A stretch of 64,000 bases of DNA from assembly GCF_000969605.1 (NCBI RefSeq), contig NZ_JZUE01000019.1, positions 1-64,000 on the forward strand, written 5' to 3'. The notes beneath the pieces were generated by a model, which was not told the origin of the DNA, ran no database searches, and saw nothing but the letters and a program-made list of their open reading frames with translations. A program made the position numbers and the translations under genes. This document shows positions 23,908-31,061 of this stretch, piece after piece. This DNA comes from Aquincola tertiaricarbonis. Lineage in GTDB: Bacteria; Pseudomonadota; Gammaproteobacteria; Burkholderiales; Burkholderiaceae_C. Each line of letters starts with the position of its first letter. The first letter of the stretch is position 1.

Positions 23908-24894
23908 GTGAAGTACGTCATTCCACGCCTCCCCGTCCGTGCCGCTGGCCGCGGTGCGGCGCTGCGCGTGCTGGCCGGCACCGTGCTGCTGGTCGCGGCC
24001 GCGGCGGCGCAGGCCATGGCCGCGTCCGGGCAGGCGGCGGCGCCGGGCGCCGACGAGGAGCTGGTGGCCATGCTGCGTGCCGACGCCCAGCGCCACGAGA
24101 CCGGCAACGGCCTGCCGCGCGATCCCGGCTTTGCCGCCGCGCTGTACTGTCGCGCCGCCAAGCTGGGCGATGCCGAATCGCAGTTCCACCTCGGCTGGAT
24201 GTACGCCCATGGCCGCGGCGTGGAGCGCCAGGACGGCTGGGCCGCCTGGCTGTTCGAGGCCGCCGCCGCACAGGGCATTCCGCAGGCCCCCAACCAGCTG
24301 CGGCTGCTGGGCGGCGCCGCGCCGGTGCAGCCCGAGTGCCTGAGGGACCCGCCGCCGCCGATGGTCGATCCCGCCGTGGCCGCCGCGGCGGAAGCGGCCG
24401 CGGCCTCCGCCGCCGCCATCGAGCGCCTGAAGGCCAGCTCGCCCCAGCCCATCGTCGAGATGGTGATGAAGATGGCGCCCGAGTTCGACGTCAACCCGGG
24501 GCTGGCGCTGGCCATCATCAAGGCGGAGTCCAACTTCGATGCGCAGGCGCTGTCGCCCAAGAACGCGATGGGCCTGATGCAGCTGATCCCCGAGACCGCC
24601 GAGCGCTTCCGGGTGAAGAACGCCTTCGACCCCAAGCAGAACATCCGCGGCGGGCTGGCGTACCTGCGCTGGCTGCTGGCCTACTTCGAGGGCGACGTCA
24701 GCCTGGTGGCCGCCGCCTACAACGCTGGCGAAGGCACGGTCGAGCGGTACCAGGGCGTGCCGCCCTACAACGAGACCCGCGCCTACGTGAAGCGGGTGCT
24801 GGGCGTGGTGGGCGCGCTGGCCCATCCGTTCGACGCACGGGTGACGCAGCCGTCGCCGCGGCTGCAGAAGATCCGCACCGCCGCACAGCCCTGA
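23908..24894 (+). CDS. Lytic transglycosylase with Sel1-like repeat
   Basis: About 328 residues, exported. A signal peptide (residues 1-38) precedes a Sel1-type repeat pair (AAALYCRAAKLGDAESQFHLGWMYAHGRG, described by positions 76-104), an Ala-rich helix, and a family-1 SLT domain with catalytic Glu207 in IIKAESNFD, followed by GLMQLIPETAERF and AAYNAGEGTVERY. It cleaves the glycan strand of peptidoglycan, yielding anhydromuramyl ends. The start is uncertain: a GTG at 23908 places the signal peptide correctly but has no good ribosome site. It diverges from the receiver protein across 182 bp. The Sel1 part suggests a protein partner, for instance a secretion or pilus assembly complex. Confidence 0.87.
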   Translation: MKYVIPRLPVRAAGRGAALRVLAGTVLLVAAAAAQAMAASGQAAAPGADEELVAMLRADAQRHETGNGLPRDPGFAAALYCRAAKLGDAESQFHLGWMYAHGRGVERQDGWAAWLFEAAAAQGIPQAPNQLRLLGGAAPVQPECLRDPPPPMVDPAVAAAAEAAAASAAAIERLKASSPQPIVEMVMKMAPEFDVNPGLALAIIKAESNFDAQALSPKNAMGLMQLIPETAERFRVKNAFDPKQNIRGGLAYLRWLLAYFEGDVSLVAAAYNAGEGTVERYQGVPPYNETRAYVKRVLGVVGALAHPFDARVTQPSPRLQKIRTAAQP

Positions 24895-25030
24895 GCCGGC
24901 GCCGCCGCGCCGCGCCATAAGCGGGGCTTATGCCCTGCGGGCAATTCACGATGCCGCAGGTGGAACGGGGTCCCTAGCATCGGGGCTCGTTGTTCACCCG
25001 CCCCCTGTCGGCACCGAAAGGATCTCCCGC

Positions 25031-25927
25031 ATGCGCACTTCGTCCCGCCTGGCCCTTGCCATCGCCACCGCCGCCGCGTTGTGCGGCACCGCCGGTGCCC
25101 AGACCCCGCTCACGCTCGACAAGATCAAGGCCAGCGGCGCCATGACGGTGTCCTACCGCGAGTCGTCGATCCCCTTCTCCTACCTCGGCGGCGACACGCA
25201 GCCGGTAGGCTTCGGCTGGGAGATCTGCCAGCGCGTGGTGGCCGAGGTGAAGAAGGCCACCGGCCGTGCCGACCTGAAGGTCAACACCCAGGCCGTGACC
25301 TCGCAGAACCGCATTCCGCTGCTGGCCAACGGCACCATCGACATCGAGTGCGGCTCCACCACCAACAATTCCGACCGCGGCAAGCAGGTGGCCTTCGCCA
25401 TCAACTACTTCTACACCGGCACGCGCTTCCTGGTGAAGGCGGATTCGGGCATCAAGTCCATCGCCGACCTGAAGGGCAAGAAGGTGGTGTCCACCACCGG
25501 CACCACCAACTACCAGTTGCTGCGCCGGCTCAATACCGAGCAGAACCTGGGCTTCGAGCTGCTGGCCGCCAAGGACCATGCCGAGTCCGCGCTGATGGTG
25601 CAGAGCGGCCGCGCCGAGGCCTTCGGCATGGACGACATCCTGCTGTACGGCCTGCGTGCCGGCGCGCAGAACCCGGCCGAACTGGCCGTGGTGGGCGAGG
25701 CGCTGCAGGTGGAGCCCTACGCCATCATGGTGCGCAAGGACGACGCGCCCTTCAAGAAGCTGGTGGACGACACCCTGGCCGGCATGATGAAGAGCGGCGA
25801 ATTCGAGACGCTCTACAAGAAGTGGTTCCAGTCGCCGATCCCGCCGAAGGGCATCAACCTGGCCGCCCCGATGAGCAAGGAGCTGGCCGACAACCTCAAG
25901 GCCCTGTCGGACAAGCCGGCCCTGTGA
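25031..25927 (+). CDS. Amino-acid ABC transporter substrate-binding protein, GltI-like
   Basis: A 298-residue periplasmic binding protein with signal peptide ending AGAQ. The bacterial solute-binding family 3 motif is present (SIPFSYLGGDTQPVGFGWEICQ) along with GKKVVSTTGTTNYQLL and AGMMKSGEFETLYKKWF. The SSIPFSY and CGSTTNN elements match the glutamate/aspartate subgroup (GltI). No ABC permease or ATPase gene is in the cluster. A racemase begins 7 nt after the stop and a D-amino-acid dehydrogenase follows, so all three are probably one transcript handling acidic amino acids. It would depend on membrane components coded elsewhere. Confidence 0.9.
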   Translation: MRTSSRLALAIATAAALCGTAGAQTPLTLDKIKASGAMTVSYRESSIPFSYLGGDTQPVGFGWEICQRVVAEVKKATGRADLKVNTQAVTSQNRIPLLANGTIDIECGSTTNNSDRGKQVAFAINYFYTGTRFLVKADSGIKSIADLKGKKVVSTTGTTNYQLLRRLNTEQNLGFELLAAKDHAESALMVQSGRAEAFGMDDILLYGLRAGAQNPAELAVVGEALQVEPYAIMVRKDDAPFKKLVDDTLAGMMKSGEFETLYKKWFQSPIPPKGINLAAPMSKELADNLKALSDKPAL

Positions 25928-25934
25928 GCGCGTG

Positions 25935-26660
25935 ATGAGCGAAGGCCTGGGCGTGGTGGGGGTGCTGGGCGGCATGGGGCCGCTGGCCACCATCGACTTC
26001 ATGCGCAAGATGATCGAGGCCACGCCCGCCACCACCGACCAGGAGCATGTGCCGGTGGTGGTGAGCAGCATCCCGCAGGTGGCCGACCGCACCGCCGCCT
26101 TCCGCGGCGAGGGCGATTCACCGCTGGCCGCGATGGTGGCCAGCGGGCGCCGCCTGGTGGACGCCGGTGCCGGCCTGGTGGTGATGCCCTGCAACACCGC
26201 CCACCTGTGGTGGGAGGCGCTGGCGCCCGCACTGGGCCTGCCGATGCTGCACCTGGTGGATGCGGCGCTGGCCGAATGCGTGCAGCGCATCGGCCGCGGC
26301 GCGCGCATCGGCCTGCTGGCCACCGACGCCACCATCGCCTCCGGCCTCTATCCCAACCGCACGCCCGAGGGCAGCGGCCTGCAGTGGCTGATGCCCACCG
26401 CAGCCGAGATGCTGCAGGGCGTGATGCCCGGCATCGGCGCGGTCAAGTCGGGCCGGCTGCCCGAAGCCCGCGCGCTGCTGCAGCCGGTGGCCGAGGCCCT
26501 GGCGCGTCGCGGTGCGCGGGCGCTGGTGCTGGGCTGCACCGAGATCCCGCTCGTGGTGGACGAACGCTCGGCACCGGTGCCGGTGATCGACGCCACCGAC
26601 GCGCTGGCCCGCCAGGCCGTAGCCTGGTCGATGGCCCAGCGCGTCGTCATGACCGCCTGA
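25935..26660 (+). CDS. Aspartate/glutamate racemase family protein
   Basis: A 241-residue cofactor-independent racemase of the Asp/Glu/hydantoin family. Both catalytic cysteines are visible: Cys86 in VVMPCNTAH and Cys201 in VLGCTEIPL. The start GVLGGMGPLATIDF is typical of aspartate racemases. The ATG at 25935 is used rather than a GTG one codon upstream. It sits between a glutamate/aspartate-type binding protein and a DadA-like dehydrogenase, with 7 and 11 nt spacing. Likely reaction: interconversion of L- and D-aspartate or glutamate; the acid-specific role is inference from the operon. Confidence 0.88.
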   Translation: MSEGLGVVGVLGGMGPLATIDFMRKMIEATPATTDQEHVPVVVSSIPQVADRTAAFRGEGDSPLAAMVASGRRLVDAGAGLVVMPCNTAHLWWEALAPALGLPMLHLVDAALAECVQRIGRGARIGLLATDATIASGLYPNRTPEGSGLQWLMPTAAEMLQGVMPGIGAVKSGRLPEARALLQPVAEALARRGARALVLGCTEIPLVVDERSAPVPVIDATDALARQAVAWSMAQRVVMTA

Positions 26661-26671
26661 GGAGCCCTGCG

Positions 26672-27958
26672 ATGACAAGCCCGACCGCCCTGGCGGGGCC
26701 GCGCCATGCCTGCGTCATCGGCGCCGGCATCGTGGGCGCGGCCACCGCCCATGCCCTGGCCGAGCGCGGCTGGCGCGTGACGCTGGTGGACGCCCATGCG
26801 CAGCCCGGCCGCGGCGAAAGCCTGGGCAACGGGGCGCAGCTGAGCTACAGCTATGTGGAGCCGCTGGCCACGCCCGACGCACTGAAGAACCTGCCCAAGT
26901 GGTTGCTGCTGCCCGACAGCCCGCTGCGCTGGCGGCCGCAGCCGCGCTTCAGCCATGCCCGCTGGCTGAGCGAGTTCGTCGCGGCCTGCCAGTGGCCCAC
27001 CGTGCGCCGCACCAGCGAGCAGCTGCTGTCGCTGGCCGCGGAGAGCCGCCGCACGCTGCACCGCTGGCTGGCCGGCTTGCCGGGCAGCGCCGAGGCCACG
27101 CGCCATACGCAGACCGGCAAGCTGGTGATCTACCGCAAGCCCGAGGCGCTGGCCGGCGTGCAGCGGCAGATCGAGTGGCAGCGTGCCTGGGGCTGCGCGC
27201 AGGCCATCGTCGGCGCCGACGAAGTGCGGCGGTTGGAGCCCGCACTGGCGGCCACCGGCGGCGGGCCCATCGCCTTCGGCGTGTGGACGGCCACCGAGGA
27301 AGTGATCGACGCCGCCCGGCTGGCCGTGCTGCTGGCCCAGGCCAGCGGTGCCGCGCTGCGGCTGGGCCGCCCGGTGCAGCGGCTGGTGCGTGATGCCGCC
27401 GGCCGCGTGGTGGCGGCCGAGCTGGCGGGCGGCGAGCGCATCGAGGCCGACGCCATCGTGATGGCGGCCGGCCCGGCCACGGTGCAGTTGCTCAAGCCGC
27501 TGGGCGCACGGCCGCCCATCGAGCCGATCAAGGGCTACAGCGTCTCATTGCCCATCGTGGACGACGCCGCCGCGCCGCGCGTGAGCATCACCGACAACGG
27601 CCGGAAGCTCGTCCATGCCCGGCTGGGCGACCGGCTGCGCGTGGCGGGCTTTGCCGAGCTGATCGGCATGAGCCGCGTGCTACCGCCGGCGCGCATCGAG
27701 GCGCTGTGCCAGGCGGTGCGGGAGACCTTCCCCGGCGCCTGCAGCTTCGACGATCCGCAGCCCTGGACCGGCCTGCGGCCGGCCACGCCGAGCGGCCGGC
27801 CGCAGGTGGGCGCCACCCGCTGGCCCGGCCTGTGGCTGAACGCCGGCCACGGCGCGCTGGGCCTTACCCTGTCCTGCGGCAGCGCCAGCCTGCTGGCCGA
27901 TTTGATGGAGGGCCGCGAGCCGGCGGTGGATCCGACGGCGTTCCGGGTGACGGGCTGA
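26672..27958 (+). CDS. D-amino-acid dehydrogenase, DadA-like FAD enzyme
   Basis: A 428-residue membrane-associated flavoprotein of the DAO/DadA family. The N-terminal dinucleotide fold HACVIGAGIVGAATAHALAE binds FAD; GNGAQLSYSYVEPLATPDAL and PIKGYSVSLPI match DadA, as does the C-terminal GLRPATPSGRPQVGATRW followed by LNAGHGALGLTLSCGSA. It oxidises a D-amino acid to the oxo acid and ammonia, passing electrons to the quinone pool. GGAG overlaps the racemase stop, so the pair is coupled. With the racemase upstream it could convert L-acidic amino acids to catabolisable D-forms, or recycle D-forms from peptidoglycan. Confidence 0.9.
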   Translation: MTSPTALAGPRHACVIGAGIVGAATAHALAERGWRVTLVDAHAQPGRGESLGNGAQLSYSYVEPLATPDALKNLPKWLLLPDSPLRWRPQPRFSHARWLSEFVAACQWPTVRRTSEQLLSLAAESRRTLHRWLAGLPGSAEATRHTQTGKLVIYRKPEALAGVQRQIEWQRAWGCAQAIVGADEVRRLEPALAATGGGPIAFGVWTATEEVIDAARLAVLLAQASGAALRLGRPVQRLVRDAAGRVVAAELAGGERIEADAIVMAAGPATVQLLKPLGARPPIEPIKGYSVSLPIVDDAAAPRVSITDNGRKLVHARLGDRLRVAGFAELIGMSRVLPPARIEALCQAVRETFPGACSFDDPQPWTGLRPATPSGRPQVGATRWPGLWLNAGHGALGLTLSCGSASLLADLMEGREPAVDPTAFRVTG

Positions 27959-27967
27959 GCGCCGTGC

Positions 27968-28390
27968 TCAGGCGGCCGGCTCGTCGCGCTGGATCAGCGC
28001 CCGGCTGTACCGGAGAAATTCGTCGAGGTGGTCGCGGATGATGGCCACCGTGATCGGCAACTGAAGCTTCTGGTACTCGTGCACCGCGATGTTGCGGAAG
28101 CCGACCATGCGCTTCATCGCGTCCGCCAGCGCCACATCGATATGGCCGGCCCGAGCCAGCAGGTCGAAGACCTGACGCGCACTCTGCGGCAGGCCAAGTT
28201 GGTCGCGCCGGACCAGGTGCTGCCCCATGTCCAGCGCGGCCTCGCAAGCGCGCTGGATGTTGAGGATGGCGGCGTCCTGGCGGGTGAAATCGGTGGCGAA
28301 GCTGTCTGGGCCGCGCTCGTATTCCTCCCGCGCACGGCGCACGCAGCGCTCGATCGCAGCAGCCTTGTTCAGCAGGACCTCATTGGCCAT
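27968..28390 (-). CDS. hepT: HepT-like ribonuclease toxin
   Basis: A 140-residue HEPN-domain toxin of the HepT/DUF86 family. The catalytic motif RX4HXY is present as Arg99, His104, Tyr106 in RNIAVHEY. In the studied HepT/MntA systems the toxin is an RNase that the antitoxin inactivates by adding AMP to the motif tyrosine. It is the second gene of the pair and overlaps the nucleotidyltransferase gene by 11 nt. It converges with the dadA-like gene 9 bp away. The protein appears complete, so the module could be active. Confidence 0.9.
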   Translation of the reverse strand: MANEVLLNKAAAIERCVRRAREEYERGPDSFATDFTRQDAAILNIQRACEAALDMGQHLVRRDQLGLPQSARQVFDLLARAGHIDVALADAMKRMVGFRNIAVHEYQKLQLPITVAIIRDHLDEFLRYSRALIQRDEPAA

Positions 28391-28775
28391 AGACGCTGCC
28401 CCGACGAAGGATGTCTGCCATCAGCGGCGCGCGCGCTTCGTCCAGCGCCAGCATCTCGTTCAGCATGGCCGCCTCCCACATCATGACGTCGTCGTCGCGC
28501 CGCCACCAGGTCACGCCCGTGGTCAGCACCTGGTGCTGCATCACGGTGGAGGCAGCACGCATGTCCAGCAGGTCGACATGGCAGCCCGCCACGTCCGCCA
28601 CCTCGCTGGCCAGCGACCACAAGGCCACCGGCTCGGCATAACCCGGCACCAGCACGGCCAGGTCGAGGTCGCTGTCCGCATCGGCGGTGCCCTGGATGCG
28701 GCTGCCGAAGGCGTACACCGCCATCAGGTTGGGCAGGCGCTGGCGTAGCAGATGGACGATGGCGTCGGCATTCAT
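28380..28775 (-). CDS. mntA: MntA-like minimal nucleotidyltransferase antitoxin
   Basis: A 131-residue nucleotidyltransferase. The signature GSX10DXD is intact: Gly24-Ser25 in AFGSRIQGT and Asp36/Asp38 in DSDLDLAVL, with a likely third acidic residue in HVDLLDMR. The ATG at 28775 starts just before helix 1 of the fold. MntA antitoxins neutralise HepT by polyadenylylation of its tyrosine. Gene order antitoxin then toxin with an 11-nt overlap is typical. It diverges from the Cys-rich gene across less than 100 bp. Confidence 0.9.
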   Translation of the reverse strand: MNADAIVHLLRQRLPNLMAVYAFGSRIQGTADADSDLDLAVLVPGYAEPVALWSLASEVADVAGCHVDLLDMRAASTVMQHQVLTTGVTWWRRDDDVMMWEAAMLNEMLALDEARAPLMADILRRGSVYGQ

Positions 28776-28869
28776 GGGCCGCATTGTCGGCCCAGCCGCC
28801 GGAGCAGGCCCTGGCGCAGCCCGCTTTTCCCGACGCCGGCCCGGCCACGGGCGGCCGATGATGCGCGCC

Positions 28870-29190
28870 ATGACCCGCGTGTTCATGCTGCGCAGCGATG
28901 CACCGACCAAGCCCGCCGCCGGCCAGCCCTGCAATGGCTGCGGCGTGTGCTGCGCGGCCGAGCCCTGCCCGGTGGGCATGCTGGTGAGCCGCCGCCGCAC
29001 CGGCCGCTGCCGGGCGCTGGTGTGGCAACAGGGCCGCTACCGCTGCGGCATGGTGTCGCACACCGCACGCCACCTGCCTCGGCTGCTGCGCTGGCTGGCA
29101 CCGGTGGCCCGGCACATGGCCCTGCGCTGGATTGCCGCCGGCAGCGGCTGCGACAGCCTGGCCGAAGTGCAGCCCACCGACCGCGCCTGA
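28870..29190 (+). CDS. Small Cys-rich protein, possible metal or Fe-S binder
   Basis: A protein of about 106 residues that I do not recognise by a named function. It has the N-terminal cluster PCNGCGVCCAAEPCPVGMLVS (shown here as positions 20-40), spacing CX2CX2CCX4C, then further Cys in GRCRAL, YRCGM and SGCDSL. Such spacing recalls zinc/iron-sulfur clusters of the YkgJ type. Similar short proteins are common in Burkholderiales and are annotated as hypothetical. Three Met codons at 28858, 28861 and 28870 are possible starts. The C-terminal half is Arg-rich and amphipathic. It stands alone between the MntA/HepT pair and a convergent LysR gene. Confidence 0.72.
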   Translation: MTRVFMLRSDAPTKPAAGQPCNGCGVCCAAEPCPVGMLVSRRRTGRCRALVWQQGRYRCGMVSHTARHLPRLLRWLAPVARHMALRWIAAGSGCDSLAEVQPTDRA

Positions 29191-29205
29191 AACCGCCCCG
29201 CTGAA

Positions 29206-30093
29206 TCAGGCCGCCGCGCCCGCCGCGGCACCGAAGGCCTCGATGAAATCCGCCACCGGCTGCGGCGAGCGCAGGCCCTGCGGCAGCAGCGCGCGCACCT
29301 CCACCGGTACCTCGGGCAGCAGCGTGCGCACATGCAGGCTGCGGCTGCGGCTGTCGTGCGCGGTGAAGGAGTCGATGATGGCCGGTCCGAAGCCCTGCTC
29401 GGCCAGCAGCATCGCGATGTGGTGCGTCTGCACCGTGATGCCCGGCGCCGGCGTGTGGCCCAGCCGGTTCCACTGGTCGGCCAGCATGGCGCCTACCGGG
29501 TCGCGCTCGTCGATGCGGATGAAGGGCGTGCGCACCACGTCCTCCAGCGCCACCGTGGTGCGGCGGTCGGCACGCTCGCCCTGCGGCGTGACGCACACCA
29601 GCCGGCCGGTGGCCACCCGCTCCTCATGCACCGCCGGGTGGCCCAGGCTGCCGTAGACGATGCCGACGTCGCCCTCCTGCAGCGCGATGGCGCGGGCGAT
29701 CTCGCGGGTGTGCAGCGTCTGGATCGACACCGGCCGCTTCGGGTGCCGGCGCCTGAAGCGCTTGAGCGCCGCCGGCAGCACATGCACCGCCAGCGAAGGC
29801 ACGATCAGGATGCGCAGCTCGCTGTCCTCGCCGCTGCCCAGCGCGGTGGCGATGCGCCGCACCGATTCCAGCTGCGACATCAGCCGCTGCACCTCGGGGT
29901 ACAGCGACTGCGCCTCGTGCGTGGGCACCAGCCGGTTGCGCTGGCGGGTGAAGAGCGAATAGCCCAGCTGCAGCTCGGCATGCTGCAGCGCCTGGGTGAT
30001 GGCCGGCTGCGTCACGTGCAGCAGCCGCGCCGCGGCGCTGGCACTGCCGGTGAGCATGATGGCGTTGAAGACCTCGATGTGCTTGAGCCGCAT
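29206..30093 (-). CDS. LysR-family transcriptional regulator
   Basis: A 295-residue LysR protein: HTH in MRLKHIEVFNAIMLTGSASA through TQPAITQALQHAELQLGYSLF, then an effector-binding domain. The helix wording (RLLHVTQPAITQALQ) belongs to the group that includes regulators of amino-acid and nitrogen genes, but that is weak evidence. It follows the LuxR response regulator by 23 nt on the same strand, so it may be the third gene of the unit that begins with the permease-kinase fusion. It may thus add a metabolite input to the same regulon. Confidence 0.9.
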   Translation of the reverse strand: MRLKHIEVFNAIMLTGSASAAARLLHVTQPAITQALQHAELQLGYSLFTRQRNRLVPTHEAQSLYPEVQRLMSQLESVRRIATALGSGEDSELRILIVPSLAVHVLPAALKRFRRRHPKRPVSIQTLHTREIARAIALQEGDVGIVYGSLGHPAVHEERVATGRLVCVTPQGERADRRTTVALEDVVRTPFIRIDERDPVGAMLADQWNRLGHTPAPGITVQTHHIAMLLAEQGFGPAIIDSFTAHDSRSRSLHVRTLLPEVPVEVRALLPQGLRSPQPVADFIEAFGAAAGAAA

Positions 30094-30116
30094 GCGTGTG
30101 TGCGCCGATGCCCGCC

Positions 30117-31061
30117 TCAGCGCCCCAGCTGCCGCACGCGCTGGATGGCCAGCGCGGCGGCGGCGGTGCGGGTCTCGACGCCCAGCTTCTCGTACACCCG
30201 TTCCAGGTGCTTCTTCACCGTGGCGGCGCTGGCGCCGAGGATGTCGCCCACGTCGCGGTTGGTCTTGCCCTTGACGACCCAGTACAGCACCTCGGCCTCC
30301 CGTGCGGTGAGCTTGAAGGCGAGCATCATGCCTTCCAGCATCGCGGCGTCGTTGGCCTCGCGCAGCACGATCAGCCATTCGTCCTCGCCGGTGCTCTCGT
30401 GCAGCGTGAAGTGCAGCCGCCGCGCGCCCTGCACCAGCGAGCCGGCCTGCGAGGCGCTGCCCACCGCGCCGGCGGCCACCTGCTGGCGCACCCAGTCCAG
30501 CAGCGGCGGCGGCGTCCAGGGGCTGTCGCCGCCGAACCATTGCTGCAGCATCTGCCGCGCCAGCGCGGTCTGCCACACCAGCCGGCCGTCGCCCGCGCGC
30601 ACCACCAGCGTGGCATGGCCGAAGGCATCGAGCGCATTGCGGGCCTGGTGCGCCTGCCGCGCGTTGTTCACATGGGCCGCCAGCCGGGCCAGCACCTCGC
30701 GCGGGCGGATGGGCTTGGTGACGTAGTCCACCCCGCCGGCGGCAAACGCGGCCAGCACATGCTCGGTCTCGGTCAGGCCGGTCATGAAGACGATGGGGAT
30801 GGCCGCCGTGGCCGGGTCGGCCTTGAGGCGGCGCGCCACCTCGAAGCCGTCCATGCCCGGCATCATCGCGTCGAGCAGCACGATGTCGGGCTGCGCCTGC
30901 GCCGCGCGCTGCAGCGCGCCTTCGCCATGGGTGGCCACCAGCACGGTGTAGCCGCTCTCGTCCAGCGCGTCGTGCAGCATCGACAGGTTGTCGGGCTGGT
31001 CGTCGACGATCAGCACCACGTCGCCGGCGGCCCGGTCGAAGGCACTCGTCTGCACTGTCAT
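30117..31061 (-). CDS. LuxR/NarL-type response regulator with long middle region
   Basis: A 314-residue response regulator. Residues 15-130 are a receiver (VVLIVDDQPDN, phosphoacceptor Asp64 in IVLLDAMMPGMDGFE, Lys in YVTKPIRP). Residues 140-245 form a middle segment resembling a degenerate PAS fold (FGHATLVVRAGDGRLVWQT). Residues 252-305 are a LuxR-type HTH (LTAREAEVLYWVVKGKTNRD, then ATVKKHLERVYEKL). The middle region is an addition to the usual 210-residue NarL plan. The ATG overlaps the TGA of the permease-kinase gene (ATGA), so it is very likely the cognate regulator. Its DNA target may include the divergent urease promoter. Confidence 0.92.
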   Translation of the reverse strand: MTVQTSAFDRAAGDVVLIVDDQPDNLSMLHDALDESGYTVLVATHGEGALQRAAQAQPDIVLLDAMMPGMDGFEVARRLKADPATAAIPIVFMTGLTETEHVLAAFAAGGVDYVTKPIRPREVLARLAAHVNNARQAHQARNALDAFGHATLVVRAGDGRLVWQTALARQMLQQWFGGDSPWTPPPLLDWVRQQVAAGAVGSASQAGSLVQGARRLHFTLHESTGEDEWLIVLREANDAAMLEGMMLAFKLTAREAEVLYWVVKGKTNRDVGDILGASAATVKKHLERVYEKLGVETRTAAAALAIQRVRQLGR

